In this document: in pieces, positions 35,273 through 44,669 of the stretch
How positions within the stretch are numbered: position 1 is the first letter of the stretch
Layout: the number at the start of each line of letters is the position of its first letter
Assembly: GCF_030378065.1 (NCBI RefSeq)
Contig: NZ_JAUCGJ010000001.1
Coordinates: forward strand, 1-64,000
Reading direction: 5' to 3'
From: Candidatus Venteria ishoeyi
GTDB lineage: Bacteria > Pseudomonadota > Gammaproteobacteria > Beggiatoales > Beggiatoaceae
DNA length: 64,000 nucleotides
Made by a program: the position numbers and the translations under genes
Notes under the pieces: model-generated
Database searches by the model: none
What the model was told of the DNA's origin: nothing
The model's input: only the letters and a program-made list of their open reading frames with translations

Positions 35273-35405
35273 TGTGTACTCCTAAAAGTAGGTAAGATCT
35301 ATCCATGTCCGGATCAAATGTTGAAGCCAGAGGATTATACAAGAATTTGCCAAGGTTTTGTGATGGAAATGATCCCATAAATTTCAGGCATTCAGGACAT
35401 AAAGC

Positions 35406-35681
35406 CTAAGATTTTTTGAGTTGATCGATAGCAACCGCATGACTGGTTTTGTGTTCATCGACATAATGCGGGCGCGCGGTGTTTTGAATACCCGCAGCTT
35501 CAGCCAGCTCCCGCTCACGCGCAGCGATCAGTCCCAAACACATGCGTATATCCGTTACTGTCTGCTCTGACAAAGGATGCACGACACCAGGCTTAGGTGC
35601 GGTATCACGGGCAACGCTACTTAAGACCTTACGCATAGTCACTAGAATTTGTTGTTCTTTGCTCAGGTTTTCAAAACTCAT
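35406..35681 (-). CDS. Small conserved cytoplasmic protein, function unknown
   Basis: A 91-residue, mainly helical, charged protein (MRKVLSSVARDTAPKPG, LSEQTVTDIRMCLGLIAARE). Well-formed codons and a position 133 bp upstream of the thioredoxin gene on the same strand suggest co-transcription. No family function can be stated. Confidence 0.75.
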   Translation of the reverse strand: MSFENLSKEQQILVTMRKVLSSVARDTAPKPGVVHPLSEQTVTDIRMCLGLIAARERELAEAAGIQNTARPHYVDEHKTSHAVAIDQLKKS

Positions 35682-35711
35682 TATTACATGCCTTTTAGCT
35701 AGCAGATTTTA

Positions 35712-35801
35712 GGAATGAGAATTTTATAACGCCTAAAAATAAACAATAATCCTGTGTCTCGGACTGCCTCCTAGTTTCAGACCTTATTTCATTCTCGTAC
35801 C
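35712..35801. mobile_element. Family B element, 90-bp deleted copy with nested family A end
   Basis: TTA flanks at 35709-35711 and 35802-35804; ends GGAATGAGAATTTTATAAC and CATTCTCGTACC. The interior AAAATAAACAATAATCCTG matches the family B core. It is followed at about 35754-35774 by GTGTCTCGGACTGCCTCCTAG, the right end of family A. So an A element once inserted into B and was mostly lost. Confidence 0.65.
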
Positions 35802-35964
35802 TTATCATGGTGATATTTGTCAAAATATCCAGTCTTGTTTTTAGATTTTCTATTGTGGCAGTAAGTAAAATCTGGATAGAAAATAAATAAAACGCTAAAA
35901 AAACACGGAAATTTCTGACTGTTGCCAACAATAAGATTAAAACTCAGGAAGGAGAAACACTAAA

Positions 35965-35999
35965 ACTAAAAAACAGGAGGAGAAATTTCCCTCCTCCTG
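35965..35999 (-). terminator. Rho-independent terminator of the DsrC/TusE-like gene
   Basis: On the minus strand CAGGAGGAG pairs with CTCCTCCTG (35974-35999) and is followed by TTTTTTAGTTTT. It lies about 45 bp after the stop. A classic intrinsic terminator, showing that this gene is a separate unit from the 91-residue gene. Confidence 0.8.
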
Positions 36000-36044
36000 C
36001 TTATATAGTAACCCGCCACCTAAAAAGCGCAGGTTTTAAGTTGT

Positions 36045-36383
36045 TTAACTACAACCTTTAGGACGGGGCAAACCAGCAATTTTATTAGCCGATTTAATCA
36101 GGCCATAAGGAAATAAAGCATAAATATATTTACTGCTGCTGCGATCTGCGCCATATTTCTTTTTCATAATTTTAGAAAATACACGGGGTTCTGCAACAGT
36201 GCCAAATTCTTCAAAATAATCCCGCGCCGTGTTAATAATGTCCCAATGCTCTGGCGTTAATGCTTCCAGCTTTTCATTTACGGCAATACCGTGAGCGACT
36301 TCTTCGCTCCATTCACCGAGTTCTTCCAGCCAGCCTGCTTCACTTAACGCAATAATTTTGCCATCACCAAGTTCTAATTGCAT
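36045..36383 (-). CDS. DsrC/TusE family sulfur relay protein
   Basis: A 112-residue sulfur-carrier family protein. It ends ANKIAGLPRPKGCS: the conserved penultimate cysteine (C111) is present, while the second DsrC cysteine, 11 residues earlier, is N100. True DsrC of dissimilatory sulfur metabolism has both; TusE of tRNA 2-thiolation has only the last one. So it is TusE-like or a regulatory DsrC paralogue. AAAGGA lies about 10 nt before the ATG at 36383. No dsrAB or tus genes adjoin it. Confidence 0.88.
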   Translation of the reverse strand: MQLELGDGKIIALSEAGWLEELGEWSEEVAHGIAVNEKLEALTPEHWDIINTARDYFEEFGTVAEPRVFSKIMKKKYGADRSSSKYIYALFPYGLIKSANKIAGLPRPKGCS

Positions 36384-36470
36384 GATCAATTTCCTTTATA
36401 ACATAAGTTAATAACATGCTTGAAGCATAAAATACCTTACTTTTTTAGTCAAGAATTATTTCAGGTTTTT

Positions 36471-36497
36471 TTGACTGACTTGAAAATCAAGTATAAT
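36471..36497 (+). promoter_or_regulatory. Sigma-70-like promoter for the permease-FHA-kinase operon
   Basis: TTGACT (36471-36476) and TATAAT (36492-36497) are 15 bp apart, slightly short of 17. A small palindrome, CTTGAAAATCAAG (about 36480-36492), lies between them and could be an operator. The predicted leader is about 40 nt. Confidence 0.5.
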
Positions 36498-36542
36498 TTT
36501 GACCTTTTGACTCTCAAGTTTAATGATCTAAAATTGGGCATT

Positions 36543-37502
36543 ATGTTTTCTTATTTCCTAAAAAATATTTTCCAGCGTTTGCTTTTGCTGTTTGTGGTTT
36601 CGATTCTGGCACATGCGGTTGTGCATCTTGCACCAGGACAACCCAGTGAAGTTGATCCACATAACCCACGGATGCAGGCTGAAGATATTCAGCGCATTCG
36701 CGATGCTTTTCACCTGGATGCGCCCTTACATTTGCAATATTATTACTGGATGTCTGATTTATTAAGTGGGGAATTAAAATCGTTTAAGGATAGCCAGCCG
36801 GTGTTACCCAAGATTCGTGAACGTTTTTTAAATTCTTTACCCTTGTTCATACTGGCAACCGTTTTGATATGGACCTTGTCGTTTCCAGTGGGTATTCATG
36901 CGGCATTGCACCGTGGCAGTCTATATGATCGCAGCAGCACCTTGATTGCCTGGTTATTGATTTCCATCCCCGGTTTTTTTCTCGCGTATTTATTGATTTT
37001 ATGGGTGGTTCAAACTGTTGCCCTGCCGGTATTAGGCATGCGTACTTTTGGCATGGAACAGGCAGGATTATGGGCGCAAAATATGGATAAGATTTGGCAT
37101 CTGACCTTACCAGCCCTGCTTTCAGCAGCGGCGGGCATTGCCGTATTATCACGTTATGTGCGCGCGCAGATGCTGGAAACCTTAAACCAGGATTATGTAC
37201 GCACGGCAAGAGCAAAAGGACTGGACGAACACGATGTGGTGTATCATCATGCTTTGCGTAATGCGCTGCTGCCTTTTATTACCATGTTTGGTTTGATGCT
37301 GCCCGGATTAATTGGGGGTTCGGTCATTATTGAACAGATTTTTGCCTGGCCGGGTATTGGTCGCCTCAGTTATGAGGCCATCATGGCGCGGGATTTTCCG
37401 GTGATTCTCACAATTAATTTTTTTGCTGCCGTATTGACACTGGCCGGTACGTTTTTATCCGATATGTTGTATGCACTCGCCGATCCCCGTATTCGATTAT
37501 AA
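36543..37502 (+). CDS. ABC transporter permease, DppB/OppB family (orphan)
   Basis: A 319-residue inner-membrane permease with about six membrane helices, the OppB N-terminal signature (RLLLLFVVSILAHAVVHLAPG) and the EAA loop DYVRTARAKGLDEHDVVY facing the ATPase. Such permeases import peptides, nickel or similar solutes together with a DppC-type partner, two ATPases and a binding protein; none is encoded here. The start at 36543 gives the family-typical N-terminus. It lies 12 nt before the FHA gene, so it is probably co-transcribed with it. Confidence 0.85.
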   Translation: MFSYFLKNIFQRLLLLFVVSILAHAVVHLAPGQPSEVDPHNPRMQAEDIQRIRDAFHLDAPLHLQYYYWMSDLLSGELKSFKDSQPVLPKIRERFLNSLPLFILATVLIWTLSFPVGIHAALHRGSLYDRSSTLIAWLLISIPGFFLAYLLILWVVQTVALPVLGMRTFGMEQAGLWAQNMDKIWHLTLPALLSAAAGIAVLSRYVRAQMLETLNQDYVRTARAKGLDEHDVVYHHALRNALLPFITMFGLMLPGLIGGSVIIEQIFAWPGIGRLSYEAIMARDFPVILTINFFAAVLTLAGTFLSDMLYALADPRIRL

Positions 37503-37514
37503 AGGAGTATTGCG

Positions 37515-38090
37515 ATGAGTGAATTTGTCCGCATCTGTCCAAAATGCCAACAACAGAACCCTGAGTACGAGCACGTCTGCCAGTCCTGTGGGCAATTTAT
37601 CGCAATGGAAATGGCAATTCAAAAACCGGAAGGGGATAAGGCAACGACTACGCCACCTGTCGCTGAAGAAACCCATACCACACCGCCCCCAATTTCTGAG
37701 CAAAAAACCCGCAACACAGCGGCAACACAGCGTTTTGATAAAAATGAAGTCGCGGCCATTTATTTGCAATTAAATAACAGCGAACAGGTGTTTACCGTCA
37801 AACATGGCTGGGTCATGGGGCAGGCACATGTACAGAATAAAGCGCAGATTCAAATTCCCGATGATATTTCTGGCAGTGAATATCTACACCGCCGTCATTG
37901 TCGTTTTATTTACCAGGATGGTAAATGGTATGTGCAGGCTTTAGATCAAAAACGCTTTCAGCGGGAATTTACCAATCCCACCCAGGTAAATCAGAAAACG
38001 CTGACACCGGGTAAGGCCGCACAAATTCAGGATGGCGATACGCTTATGCTCTCAGGGCTGGGTTTTGATGTACATTTTATCCGGGTTTAA
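37515..38090 (+). CDS. Zinc-ribbon and FHA-domain protein
   Basis: A 191-residue cytoplasmic protein. The N-terminus is a zinc ribbon (ICPKCQQQNPEYEHVCQSCG). After a Pro/Thr-rich linker with an ATQRF motif, residues about 85-190 resemble an FHA domain (SEYLHRRHCRF, IQDGDTLMLSGLGF), which binds phosphothreonine. AGGAG is placed before the ATG. The Ser/Thr kinase gene starts 2 nt after the stop, so it is a likely phospho-partner of that kinase. Confidence 0.8.
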   Translation: MSEFVRICPKCQQQNPEYEHVCQSCGQFIAMEMAIQKPEGDKATTTPPVAEETHTTPPPISEQKTRNTAATQRFDKNEVAAIYLQLNNSEQVFTVKHGWVMGQAHVQNKAQIQIPDDISGSEYLHRRHCRFIYQDGKWYVQALDQKRFQREFTNPTQVNQKTLTPGKAAQIQDGDTLMLSGLGFDVHFIRV

Positions 38091-38092
38091 CA

Positions 38093-40411
38093 ATGTCCGA
38101 TAAACCGGTAACGCAGCGTTATCAACAACCGGCAACACCACTCACCCAGCGTTATCCGGCAACCCAAGCTGTTACCCAACGTTATGTGCCAGAAGCTGAA
38201 GTGGCTGTACACGCAAAAACCCGCAAAGATTTACTGATTGCTCAGCGTTATGCGGTAAAAGACGGGCCGTTAGGTGCTTGCAGTGGTGAGGCAGAAGTGT
38301 ATTTATGTCAGGATAGAGTTGCTGCTCGGGAGGTTGCCGTTAAGTTATATCATGATCACGCCATGCCTAAAACCAGCATTATGGACACGCTTAAACAACT
38401 GCAACATCCTAATGTGGTGCGTTTATATGAATACGGTAAGTGGCAGGCGCGTTTTTATGAAGTGATGGAGTTTTGCGCAGGCGGGGTGATGGCAGACTTC
38501 ATGCCTTTGAGTGAAGAAGATATACGCGCTTATTTGCCAGGTATCCTGGATGGTTTATCCCATTGTCACCAGCAGGGCATTATTCACCGTGATATTAAAC
38601 CCAATAACCTGTTTTTTCTCACCCCGCAGCGGCAAACTGTGTTATTAGGTGATTTTGGCATCAGCTCTTATCTGGACAGGGGCAATCAAATTCGTATGAC
38701 CCAGTCCGCCAGCCATTTAACCCTGGATTATGCTGCGCCGGAACTGATTGACGGGCATGAAGTCAGCCCCAAAACCGATTATTATGGTTTAGGCATCACC
38801 CTGATGCACCTGCTTGCCGGGTATTCACCATTTCATGATAAAAGCCAGAATGATATTCTGGTCGCGCATCTACGCGGACGCCTGCCCATACCGGAAAAAC
38901 TGTCGCTGGATTTTCAGAACCTGTTGCGTGGTTTAACGCTGCCCAAACCCGAAGCGCGCTGGGCTTATGCAGAAGTCTTAGCCTGGCAGCGCGGCGAATG
39001 TGTGCCGCTGAATCTGGACAGCTATGCCACGACAACGGCGGAAGCGGTAACAACGCAACCTTATCCCGGTTATCCCCAAGCCAGCACGCCGCTGGAATTG
39101 GCGCAAAGCCTGGAATATTTTAAGGCTTATAATCAATTAATGCGCGGTGACATCCGCCGCTGGGTATTTGATCACGTCAGTCAAAGCATGGCCGAAGCCA
39201 TTGAAAAAATTGTAGTCGGCTATAGAGACAAACCTGAACAGGCTTTATGTAAACTGTATTACACCCTGGCACCACAAAGCCCTTTACAAATTGCAAGGCA
39301 CAAGCTGGAAAACCTGCGCCAATTCGCCGATTTATTAAATATTGCCTTGCAGGACAGGGAACAGGGGGCAGATACGGATTTAGTGCAGGCAATAGAATCA
39401 GCATTATGGCAAGAGCGCATAGAAACCTGGTTGCTTGCAGGAAAACATGCAGGCAACCGCAGCCAGGAACTGGTCGATAAGCTCAGTTCGCTGCGCAAAC
39501 GGCTGCAATATAAGCAGCCTGAAACCGCCTTGTTCGCGCTGCTGTATACCCTGGATCCAAAACGCCCGCTGGTGATTGTGCCAGGTGTGGAAATTCAACA
39601 ACCCAAGGACTTAAAAACCCTGTTTCAACAGCATAAAAAAGTCACAGAAAAATTCTTAAAAACCAGCCTGTATAATAAATATTTTGAAGAATGGTTACGG
39701 GCTGCGGCATTTCCCAACTGGCAACAAGATGTGGCTTTTATTGAAGAAACCCGCCGGATGTATCTGGATAAACCACAATTAGGTATTTATAGTTTATTGT
39801 GGCGTTATTATCCCGATCTACCCCTGCCCTTTGCAGGACATAAGGTTACACAGATTACTGAATTAGCTCACTTAATTGATGCATCCCATGAATCCAGGCA
39901 CGCGGGTTTGAAACTATTAAAAACAGGCTGGTTGCGCACCTGGCTGGTTGCTACGCAAAAGGTCAGTTCGGTGGCTAAGCTGGATCACGCTTTACTGGCC
40001 GTTGATGTCAGCCTGGAAAGTAAGCTGGAAGCCTTGTTACAGTTACTTGATCCCAATCTGGCACAGCCACAATTACAAGTAAAACCCACACATCTTAATT
40101 TTGGCTCCCTGTTTCATGATGAAATCAGCAGTGAGACGCTACAGATTAAAAATATCAGTCGCGGTTTTCTCAATGGGGAAATCACGCTGGAACACTATGG
40201 TGAAGGCATCACCCTGGATAAATACCTGATTGAAGGCAATCACCTGTGCTTTGAGATAACCCTGGAACCCTTGGCAAAACTCAGTCCCGGCGTACACCAA
40301 AATAACCTGCATATTCACAGCAATGGCGGTGAGCAAGTCATTCCAATCCGTTTTATTTTACGCAAAACACCGCAAGAACCGTTACCTTGGTGGCGCAAGA
40401 TTTTTTCCTGA
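38093..40411 (+). CDS. Hanks-type serine/threonine protein kinase with C-terminal Ig-like domain
   Basis: A 772-residue kinase without a membrane segment. The N-terminal tail carries three TQRY motifs (T7, T18, T28). The kinase domain (about 45-300) has the VAVK lysine, HRDIKPNN catalytic loop, DFG and an APE-like PEL, all intact. The middle is helical with repeats of the type LxKLYYTLAPQSPL / LFALLYTLDPKRPL. The C-terminus (about 660-755) resembles an MSP/HYDIN-like immunoglobulin fold (PTHLNFGSL...LQIKNISRG). It is the last gene of a permease-FHA-kinase operon. Substrates are unknown. Confidence 0.88.
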   Translation: MSDKPVTQRYQQPATPLTQRYPATQAVTQRYVPEAEVAVHAKTRKDLLIAQRYAVKDGPLGACSGEAEVYLCQDRVAAREVAVKLYHDHAMPKTSIMDTLKQLQHPNVVRLYEYGKWQARFYEVMEFCAGGVMADFMPLSEEDIRAYLPGILDGLSHCHQQGIIHRDIKPNNLFFLTPQRQTVLLGDFGISSYLDRGNQIRMTQSASHLTLDYAAPELIDGHEVSPKTDYYGLGITLMHLLAGYSPFHDKSQNDILVAHLRGRLPIPEKLSLDFQNLLRGLTLPKPEARWAYAEVLAWQRGECVPLNLDSYATTTAEAVTTQPYPGYPQASTPLELAQSLEYFKAYNQLMRGDIRRWVFDHVSQSMAEAIEKIVVGYRDKPEQALCKLYYTLAPQSPLQIARHKLENLRQFADLLNIALQDREQGADTDLVQAIESALWQERIETWLLAGKHAGNRSQELVDKLSSLRKRLQYKQPETALFALLYTLDPKRPLVIVPGVEIQQPKDLKTLFQQHKKVTEKFLKTSLYNKYFEEWLRAAAFPNWQQDVAFIEETRRMYLDKPQLGIYSLLWRYYPDLPLPFAGHKVTQITELAHLIDASHESRHAGLKLLKTGWLRTWLVATQKVSSVAKLDHALLAVDVSLESKLEALLQLLDPNLAQPQLQVKPTHLNFGSLFHDEISSETLQIKNISRGFLNGEITLEHYGEGITLDKYLIEGNHLCFEITLEPLAKLSPGVHQNNLHIHSNGGEQVIPIRFILRKTPQEPLPWWRKIFS

Positions 40412-40807
40412 AAATTTCCTGACCTTATGTAATAAAGGTGCAGGCAGGTAAGGTGTATAAGCACAGCACCATACACCGCATGAAATACCAACATGACGGA
40501 GGCGCTATCGCTTATCCACCTTACGAGTTATTTTCCCACGCACCCTTGGGAACCTGTGGCGGCGCGCCTGCGCCGCGTGTTGATTCGTGATGCAGGCGCG
40601 TGGGAGCGAGAAACGGATAACACCCCTTCGAAGGGGTGTTATCCGTGAGGTATCTGGAAATTATTTACCTGAAAAACTGAATTTATGACACCCATCAAAT
40701 TAATCAGATAAAAGACATAGCTATTTTTGCAAATTTTATATTTCTGCGTCTCTGCGGAAAAATTTGACGAATTAATGACCAAAGCCGGTGCTGGCATCGA
40801 ATTCAGG
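40412..40807. repeat. Intergenic cluster of palindromes
   Basis: This 396-bp gap holds no gene. GGTGTAT...ATACACC (40452-40477) is nested in a longer repeat pairing GTAAGGTG near 40448 with CACCTTAC ending near 40524. GCGGCGC-GCCT-GCGCCGC is at 40559-40576, and CGCGCCTGC pairs with GCAGGCGCG (40563-40600). CGGATAACACCCCTT-CG-AAGGGGTGTTATCCG is a perfect 32-bp palindrome at 40614-40645. The last may terminate the kinase operon or rnhB (minus). Confidence 0.6.
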
Positions 40808-41437
40808 TTAAATAAATTTTTTAACCGGTGCAAAACTGCGTCGGTGCCAGCGGGTTGCACCCAGTTTTTCCAGACCACTCAAATGTGCCTTGGTGCCATA
40901 ACCAGCATTGGTTTCCCAGCCATAACCGGGATTTTTTACCGCCAGGTGTCGCATCAGGCGATCACGCACCACCTTAGCAATAATCGAGGCGCAGGCAATA
41001 CTGTAGGATTTTTGATCACCGCCTATCACTGCGGTATGCACACCCAGATCATGTTTTTTAGTGTCGCGCCCATCAATCAAGGCATGATCCCAGGGTTGCA
41101 GGCGGGACATGGCGCGTTGCATGGCAAGATAGGTGGCGTTGAGGATATTGATACGATCAATTTCGGCAACGGAGGCTGCGCCGATTGCAAAAGCCAGCGC
41201 CTGTTGTTTGATATTGTCATAAATAGCCTCACGTTGTTTTAAACTGAGTTTTTTGGAATCGGTAACGCCTGCCAGTGGGATGGTGTCAGGTGGTAGCATG
41301 ACTGCTGCTGTAAGCACAGGGCCGCTGAGGCAGCCACGCCCCACTTCATCAACACCGATGACGCGCAATTGTCCGTTTGCCCATAATTCATTTTCCAGAA
41401 TTAAATCAGGCATTGCCAGTGATTGTTTTTTTTTCAT
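40808..41437 (-). CDS. rnhB: Ribonuclease HII
   Basis: Removes ribonucleotides from DNA and RNA-DNA hybrids. The 209-residue protein has VIGVDEVGRGCLSGPV with the first catalytic Asp-Glu pair, ALIDGRDT and CASIIAKVVRD. The first ATG is used, though another lies eight codons on. Divergent from the unknown gene at 41473. Confidence 0.95.
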   Translation of the reverse strand: MKKKQSLAMPDLILENELWANGQLRVIGVDEVGRGCLSGPVLTAAVMLPPDTIPLAGVTDSKKLSLKQREAIYDNIKQQALAFAIGAASVAEIDRINILNATYLAMQRAMSRLQPWDHALIDGRDTKKHDLGVHTAVIGGDQKSYSIACASIIAKVVRDRLMRHLAVKNPGYGWETNAGYGTKAHLSGLEKLGATRWHRRSFAPVKKFI

Positions 41438-41472
41438 ACAATAACAAATTTTTATATTACAGAATCTAAATC

Positions 41473-41994
41473 ATGTCTCAAGCGATACACCAAATGCAAG
41501 TTCGTTATATACCGGCAGAAGATCGTTTATTATTTCGGCTGAATACCCGCAACCAGGAGGAGTTTCGTTTCTGGTTAACCCGTCGTTACAGCATGGAGTT
41601 ATGGAAAGCGTTGCTACATATGCTTGATGGTGAGCAGGCACCTCAAATGCTCAGTCAAACGCCTCAAGCCAAACAAGCTGTGCGTGCATTTCAACATGAG
41701 CAGGTACTCAATCAGGCAGATATGGAAACGCCTTATAAAGAGCATGAAGAAAATATGTTTCCACTGGGGGAGGAGCCTGTGTTGCTGTCACGCATAAAAA
41801 TTAAAACCACGGACAAACAACGCCATATTTTATGTCTGCACCCTGCAACCGGCAAAGGTTTGGATTTGGCACTGGATGGCAACTTATTACATTCATTTTG
41901 CCATTTGTTATCTCAAGGTGCTTCCCAAACCAATTGGGGATTGCGTTTTAAGTTAGCGGAAACGGTCTCACCTGAAACCGCTGCGCCACACTAG
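41473..41994 (+). CDS. Conserved hypothetical protein
   Basis: A 173-residue soluble protein beginning MSQAIHQMQVRYIPAEDRLL, with a LFRLNTRNQEEFRFWLTRRY segment spread over its first 45 residues. No known domain was recognised. It converges on dksA so tightly that both stops share the palindrome CTAG (41991-41994). Confidence 0.75.
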   Translation: MSQAIHQMQVRYIPAEDRLLFRLNTRNQEEFRFWLTRRYSMELWKALLHMLDGEQAPQMLSQTPQAKQAVRAFQHEQVLNQADMETPYKEHEENMFPLGEEPVLLSRIKIKTTDKQRHILCLHPATGKGLDLALDGNLLHSFCHLLSQGASQTNWGLRFKLAETVSPETAAPH

Positions 41995-42410
41995 CCCATT
42001 TGTTTTTCACGGATTTCGTCCAGGGTTTTGCAATCAATACATTTTGTTGCCGTAGGTCGCGCCTCTAAACGGCGCAGACCAATTTCAACGCCACAGGATT
42101 GACAATAACCATATTCTTCATCATCGATTTGTTTGAGTGACTCATCGATTTTTTTCACCAGTTTACGTTCCCGATCCCGGGCGCGTAACTCCAGCGCAAA
42201 TTCTTCTTCTTGAGAAGCCCGATCATTGGGATCGGGGAAATGCGTGGCATCATCCTGCATATGATGTACCGTGCGTGCCACCTCATCGATTAATACCTGT
42301 CTCCAGGTCTCCAGCAGATGACGAAAATGCGCTTCTTGCGCTTCATTCATATATTCTTCATCCGCTGCAAGTTGATAAGGGGCTATTTTGTGTTTGAAAC
42401 TGTCAGGCAT
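41991..42410 (-). CDS. dksA: RNA polymerase-binding transcription factor DksA
   Basis: Works with ppGpp in the RNA polymerase secondary channel to adjust rRNA and amino-acid promoters. The 139-residue form has the coiled-coil tip residues in DPNDRASQEEE and a C4 zinc finger (YCQSCG...KCIDC). The ATG at 42410 follows AGGAG by about 10 nt; an upstream frame extension has no family similarity. Convergent overlap with the gene at 41473. Confidence 0.95.
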   Translation of the reverse strand: MPDSFKHKIAPYQLAADEEYMNEAQEAHFRHLLETWRQVLIDEVARTVHHMQDDATHFPDPNDRASQEEEFALELRARDRERKLVKKIDESLKQIDDEEYGYCQSCGVEIGLRRLEARPTATKCIDCKTLDEIREKQMG

Positions 42411-42695
42411 TATATTTTTGCTCCTGAAGGGCCAGTGTCCAATTGACCAGTATTTTTGTGAAATGCTTCCAAACCCGGATTTTAAAGGTAAATCTCCACT
42501 GGAGATAAGAAGCTTAAAAACAAGGGCGCAAACGTATACCATGAATATTTGCAAAGCTCAAGATTTTTATTGCTGCAAATTTGTATCCAAGGCATCCATT
42601 ATGAGATATTTTTGTTACTAGCACATCAATACAGCTATAGCGTATAATTTCAGTTTTTTACATTTTCAAAGTAAATATAACGGAATTGTTTCATT
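42411..42695. other. Divergent dksA/rlmN intergenic region
   Basis: Holds both promoters. GCGTATAAT (-10-like TATAAT at 42643-42648) lies about 48 bp before rlmN, without a good -35 at the right spacing. No further element was recognised. Confidence 0.3.
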
Positions 42696-43808
42696 GTGAA
42701 TACAGCAAGCCGACAAAATCTTTTTAGCCTGGACCGCCAGCGGCTGGAAGCTTTTTTTCAGGCGTTGGGGGAAAAACCCTTTCGCGCCAGCCAGGTATTG
42801 AAATGGATACATCAGCAAGGTATAACTGATTTTGAGCAGATGAGCAATATCAGTAAGAATCTGCGTCAACGGCTTGCTGCTAAAACAGATTTAATTACAC
42901 CGCAGGAAATTACTCATCATTATAGTGAAGATGGTACCCGCAAGTGGGTGTTGCAGGTCGATAGTGGCAATGCGATTGAAACCGTTTTTATTCCGGAAGA
43001 GGGTCGTAATACGCTGTGCATTTCCTCACAGGTCGGTTGTGCGCTGAATTGTAGCTTTTGCGCAACAGCGCAGCAGGGCTTTAATCGCAATCTCAGCGTT
43101 GCTGAAATCATCGGTCAATTATGGTTGGCTGAACACAGTTTGCGCCCGGAACTGGATATTAAACCCGGACAAAGGGTGATTAGTAATGTCGTACTCATGG
43201 GCATGGGTGAACCCTTATTAAATTTTGATGCGGTTGTTGCCGCGATGCGTTTAATGATGGATGACTTTGCTTATGGTCTGTCCTGGCGGCGCATTACTTT
43301 GAGTACGGCAGGCGTGATTCCGGCACTGGATCGCTTAAAGGAACAATGCCCGGTAAATCTTGCCGTCTCCCTGCACGCACCGGATGATAAATTACGCGAT
43401 CAACTGGTACCGCTGAACCAGAAATATCCCATTCATGATTTAATCGAAGCCTGTCAACGTTATCTCGAAGGGGAAAATCGTAAACGCATCACTTTTGAAT
43501 ATGTTTTACTCAAAGGCGTGAATGATTCTACGGCACAGGCGCGGGCCTTAGTGAATTTGTTGCGCGATGTGCCCGCTAAAGTCAACCTGATCCCTTTTAA
43601 TCCCTTTCCTGAATCAAAATACCAACGCTCTTCACAACAGACCGTTGATCGTTTCCGGGAGGTCTTAATGTCGGCAAACTTAATTACTGTCACCCGTAAA
43701 ACGCGTGGTGATGATATTGCCGCTGCCTGCGGTCAACTGGCAGGCAAGGTGCAGGATCGCAGTCGCAGGCAGACCCCAGTCATTCAGCCTTCAGATTTAA
43801 CAACATGA
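42696..43808 (+). CDS. rlmN: Dual-specificity RNA methyltransferase RlmN
   Basis: Radical-SAM enzyme methylating C2 of A2503 in 23S rRNA and A37 in some tRNAs. The 370-residue protein has the cluster motif [24 protein letters not shown] and the C-terminal region FRSS-like [14 protein letters not shown]. Start is GTG at 42696. The pilF start overlaps its end by 4 nt. Confidence 0.95.
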   Translation: MNTASRQNLFSLDRQRLEAFFQALGEKPFRASQVLKWIHQQGITDFEQMSNISKNLRQRLAAKTDLITPQEITHHYSEDGTRKWVLQVDSGNAIETVFIPEEGRNTLCISSQVGCALNCSFCATAQQGFNRNLSVAEIIGQLWLAEHSLRPELDIKPGQRVISNVVLMGMGEPLLNFDAVVAAMRLMMDDFAYGLSWRRITLSTAGVIPALDRLKEQCPVNLAVSLHAPDDKLRDQLVPLNQKYPIHDLIEACQRYLEGENRKRITFEYVLLKGVNDSTAQARALVNLLRDVPAKVNLIPFNPFPESKYQRSSQQTVDRFREVLMSANLITVTRKTRGDDIAAACGQLAGKVQDRSRRQTPVIQPSDLTT

Positions 43809-44608
43809 ATAAACGTCTTTTTTTATATCTGCTCCTCCCCCTGTCAGCACTACTACTGGTTGCTTGCGGCAATCAAAGACATCAACCTGCGCCACCTAAC
43901 CCTATTGTGCTGAATGAAAATGCAAAATATGACCCGAAATCAGCAGCGGAGTCCAATACTGAATTAGGCATTAACTATATGCGTCAGGGGCGTTATGCCG
44001 TCGCCCTGGATAAACTGAATAAAGCATTAGAGCAAGATTCAAAGAATCCTATGGCGCATACTGCAATGGCTTTGTTAAATGAACATCTGGGTAAAAAAAC
44101 AGAAGTCGAGCCGCATTATAAGAAGGCGCTGAGCCTGGAACCAGATAATTCAGCAACCCATAATAATTATGCGGCATTTCTGTGCAGCCAGGGCCGAATG
44201 GCGGAAGCTGAGACTCATTTTCAAACCGCATTAGCCAATCCGCTGTATAAAACCCCGGAACTGGCTTATACCAATGCCGGTTTATGCGCTGTACGTTTTA
44301 ATAAACGCAATAAAGCGATGGATTATTTCCGTAAAGCCTTGCAGCATAACCCCAATATTGCCCGCGCTTTATATCAAATGGCGGAATTATATGAAGAACA
44401 AGGCGCATTTACTGAAGCACAAGCTTATTATCGGCGTTATATTGCTATCGCGTCACAAACGCCGCAAAGTTTGTGGCTGGGGGTACGTATTGCTCGTGCC
44501 TTAAATGATAAAGATGCTGAAGCCAGTTACGCGCTGCAATTAAAATCTCGTTATCCCGAAGCTAACGAAACCTACCAATTAAAACAATCTGAACAGATTT
44601 ATTATTAA
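43805..44608 (+). CDS. pilF: Type IV pilus biogenesis/stability lipoprotein PilF (PilW)
   Basis: An outer-membrane pilotin that helps the PilQ secretin assemble. The 267-residue protein has a lipobox (LLLVACG, C21) and about six TPR motifs ([20 protein letters not shown]). It follows rlmN by ATGA overlap and precedes rodZ, the usual gammaproteobacterial order. With pilSR elsewhere in the window it supports type IV piliation. Confidence 0.92.
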   Translation: MNKRLFLYLLLPLSALLLVACGNQRHQPAPPNPIVLNENAKYDPKSAAESNTELGINYMRQGRYAVALDKLNKALEQDSKNPMAHTAMALLNEHLGKKTEVEPHYKKALSLEPDNSATHNNYAAFLCSQGRMAEAETHFQTALANPLYKTPELAYTNAGLCAVRFNKRNKAMDYFRKALQHNPNIARALYQMAELYEEQGAFTEAQAYYRRYIAIASQTPQSLWLGVRIARALNDKDAEASYALQLKSRYPEANETYQLKQSEQIYY

Positions 44609-44669
44609 GATAAAAGGTTCGATTATAATGACAAAACAAGCGACAAGAAACCCCCCGGAGGAGATAAAT

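Noticed and set aside
36045-36383. True dissimilatory DsrC
   Set aside because: The second redox cysteine is Asn and no dsrAB/dsrEFH genes adjoin, so only the DsrC/TusE family was named.
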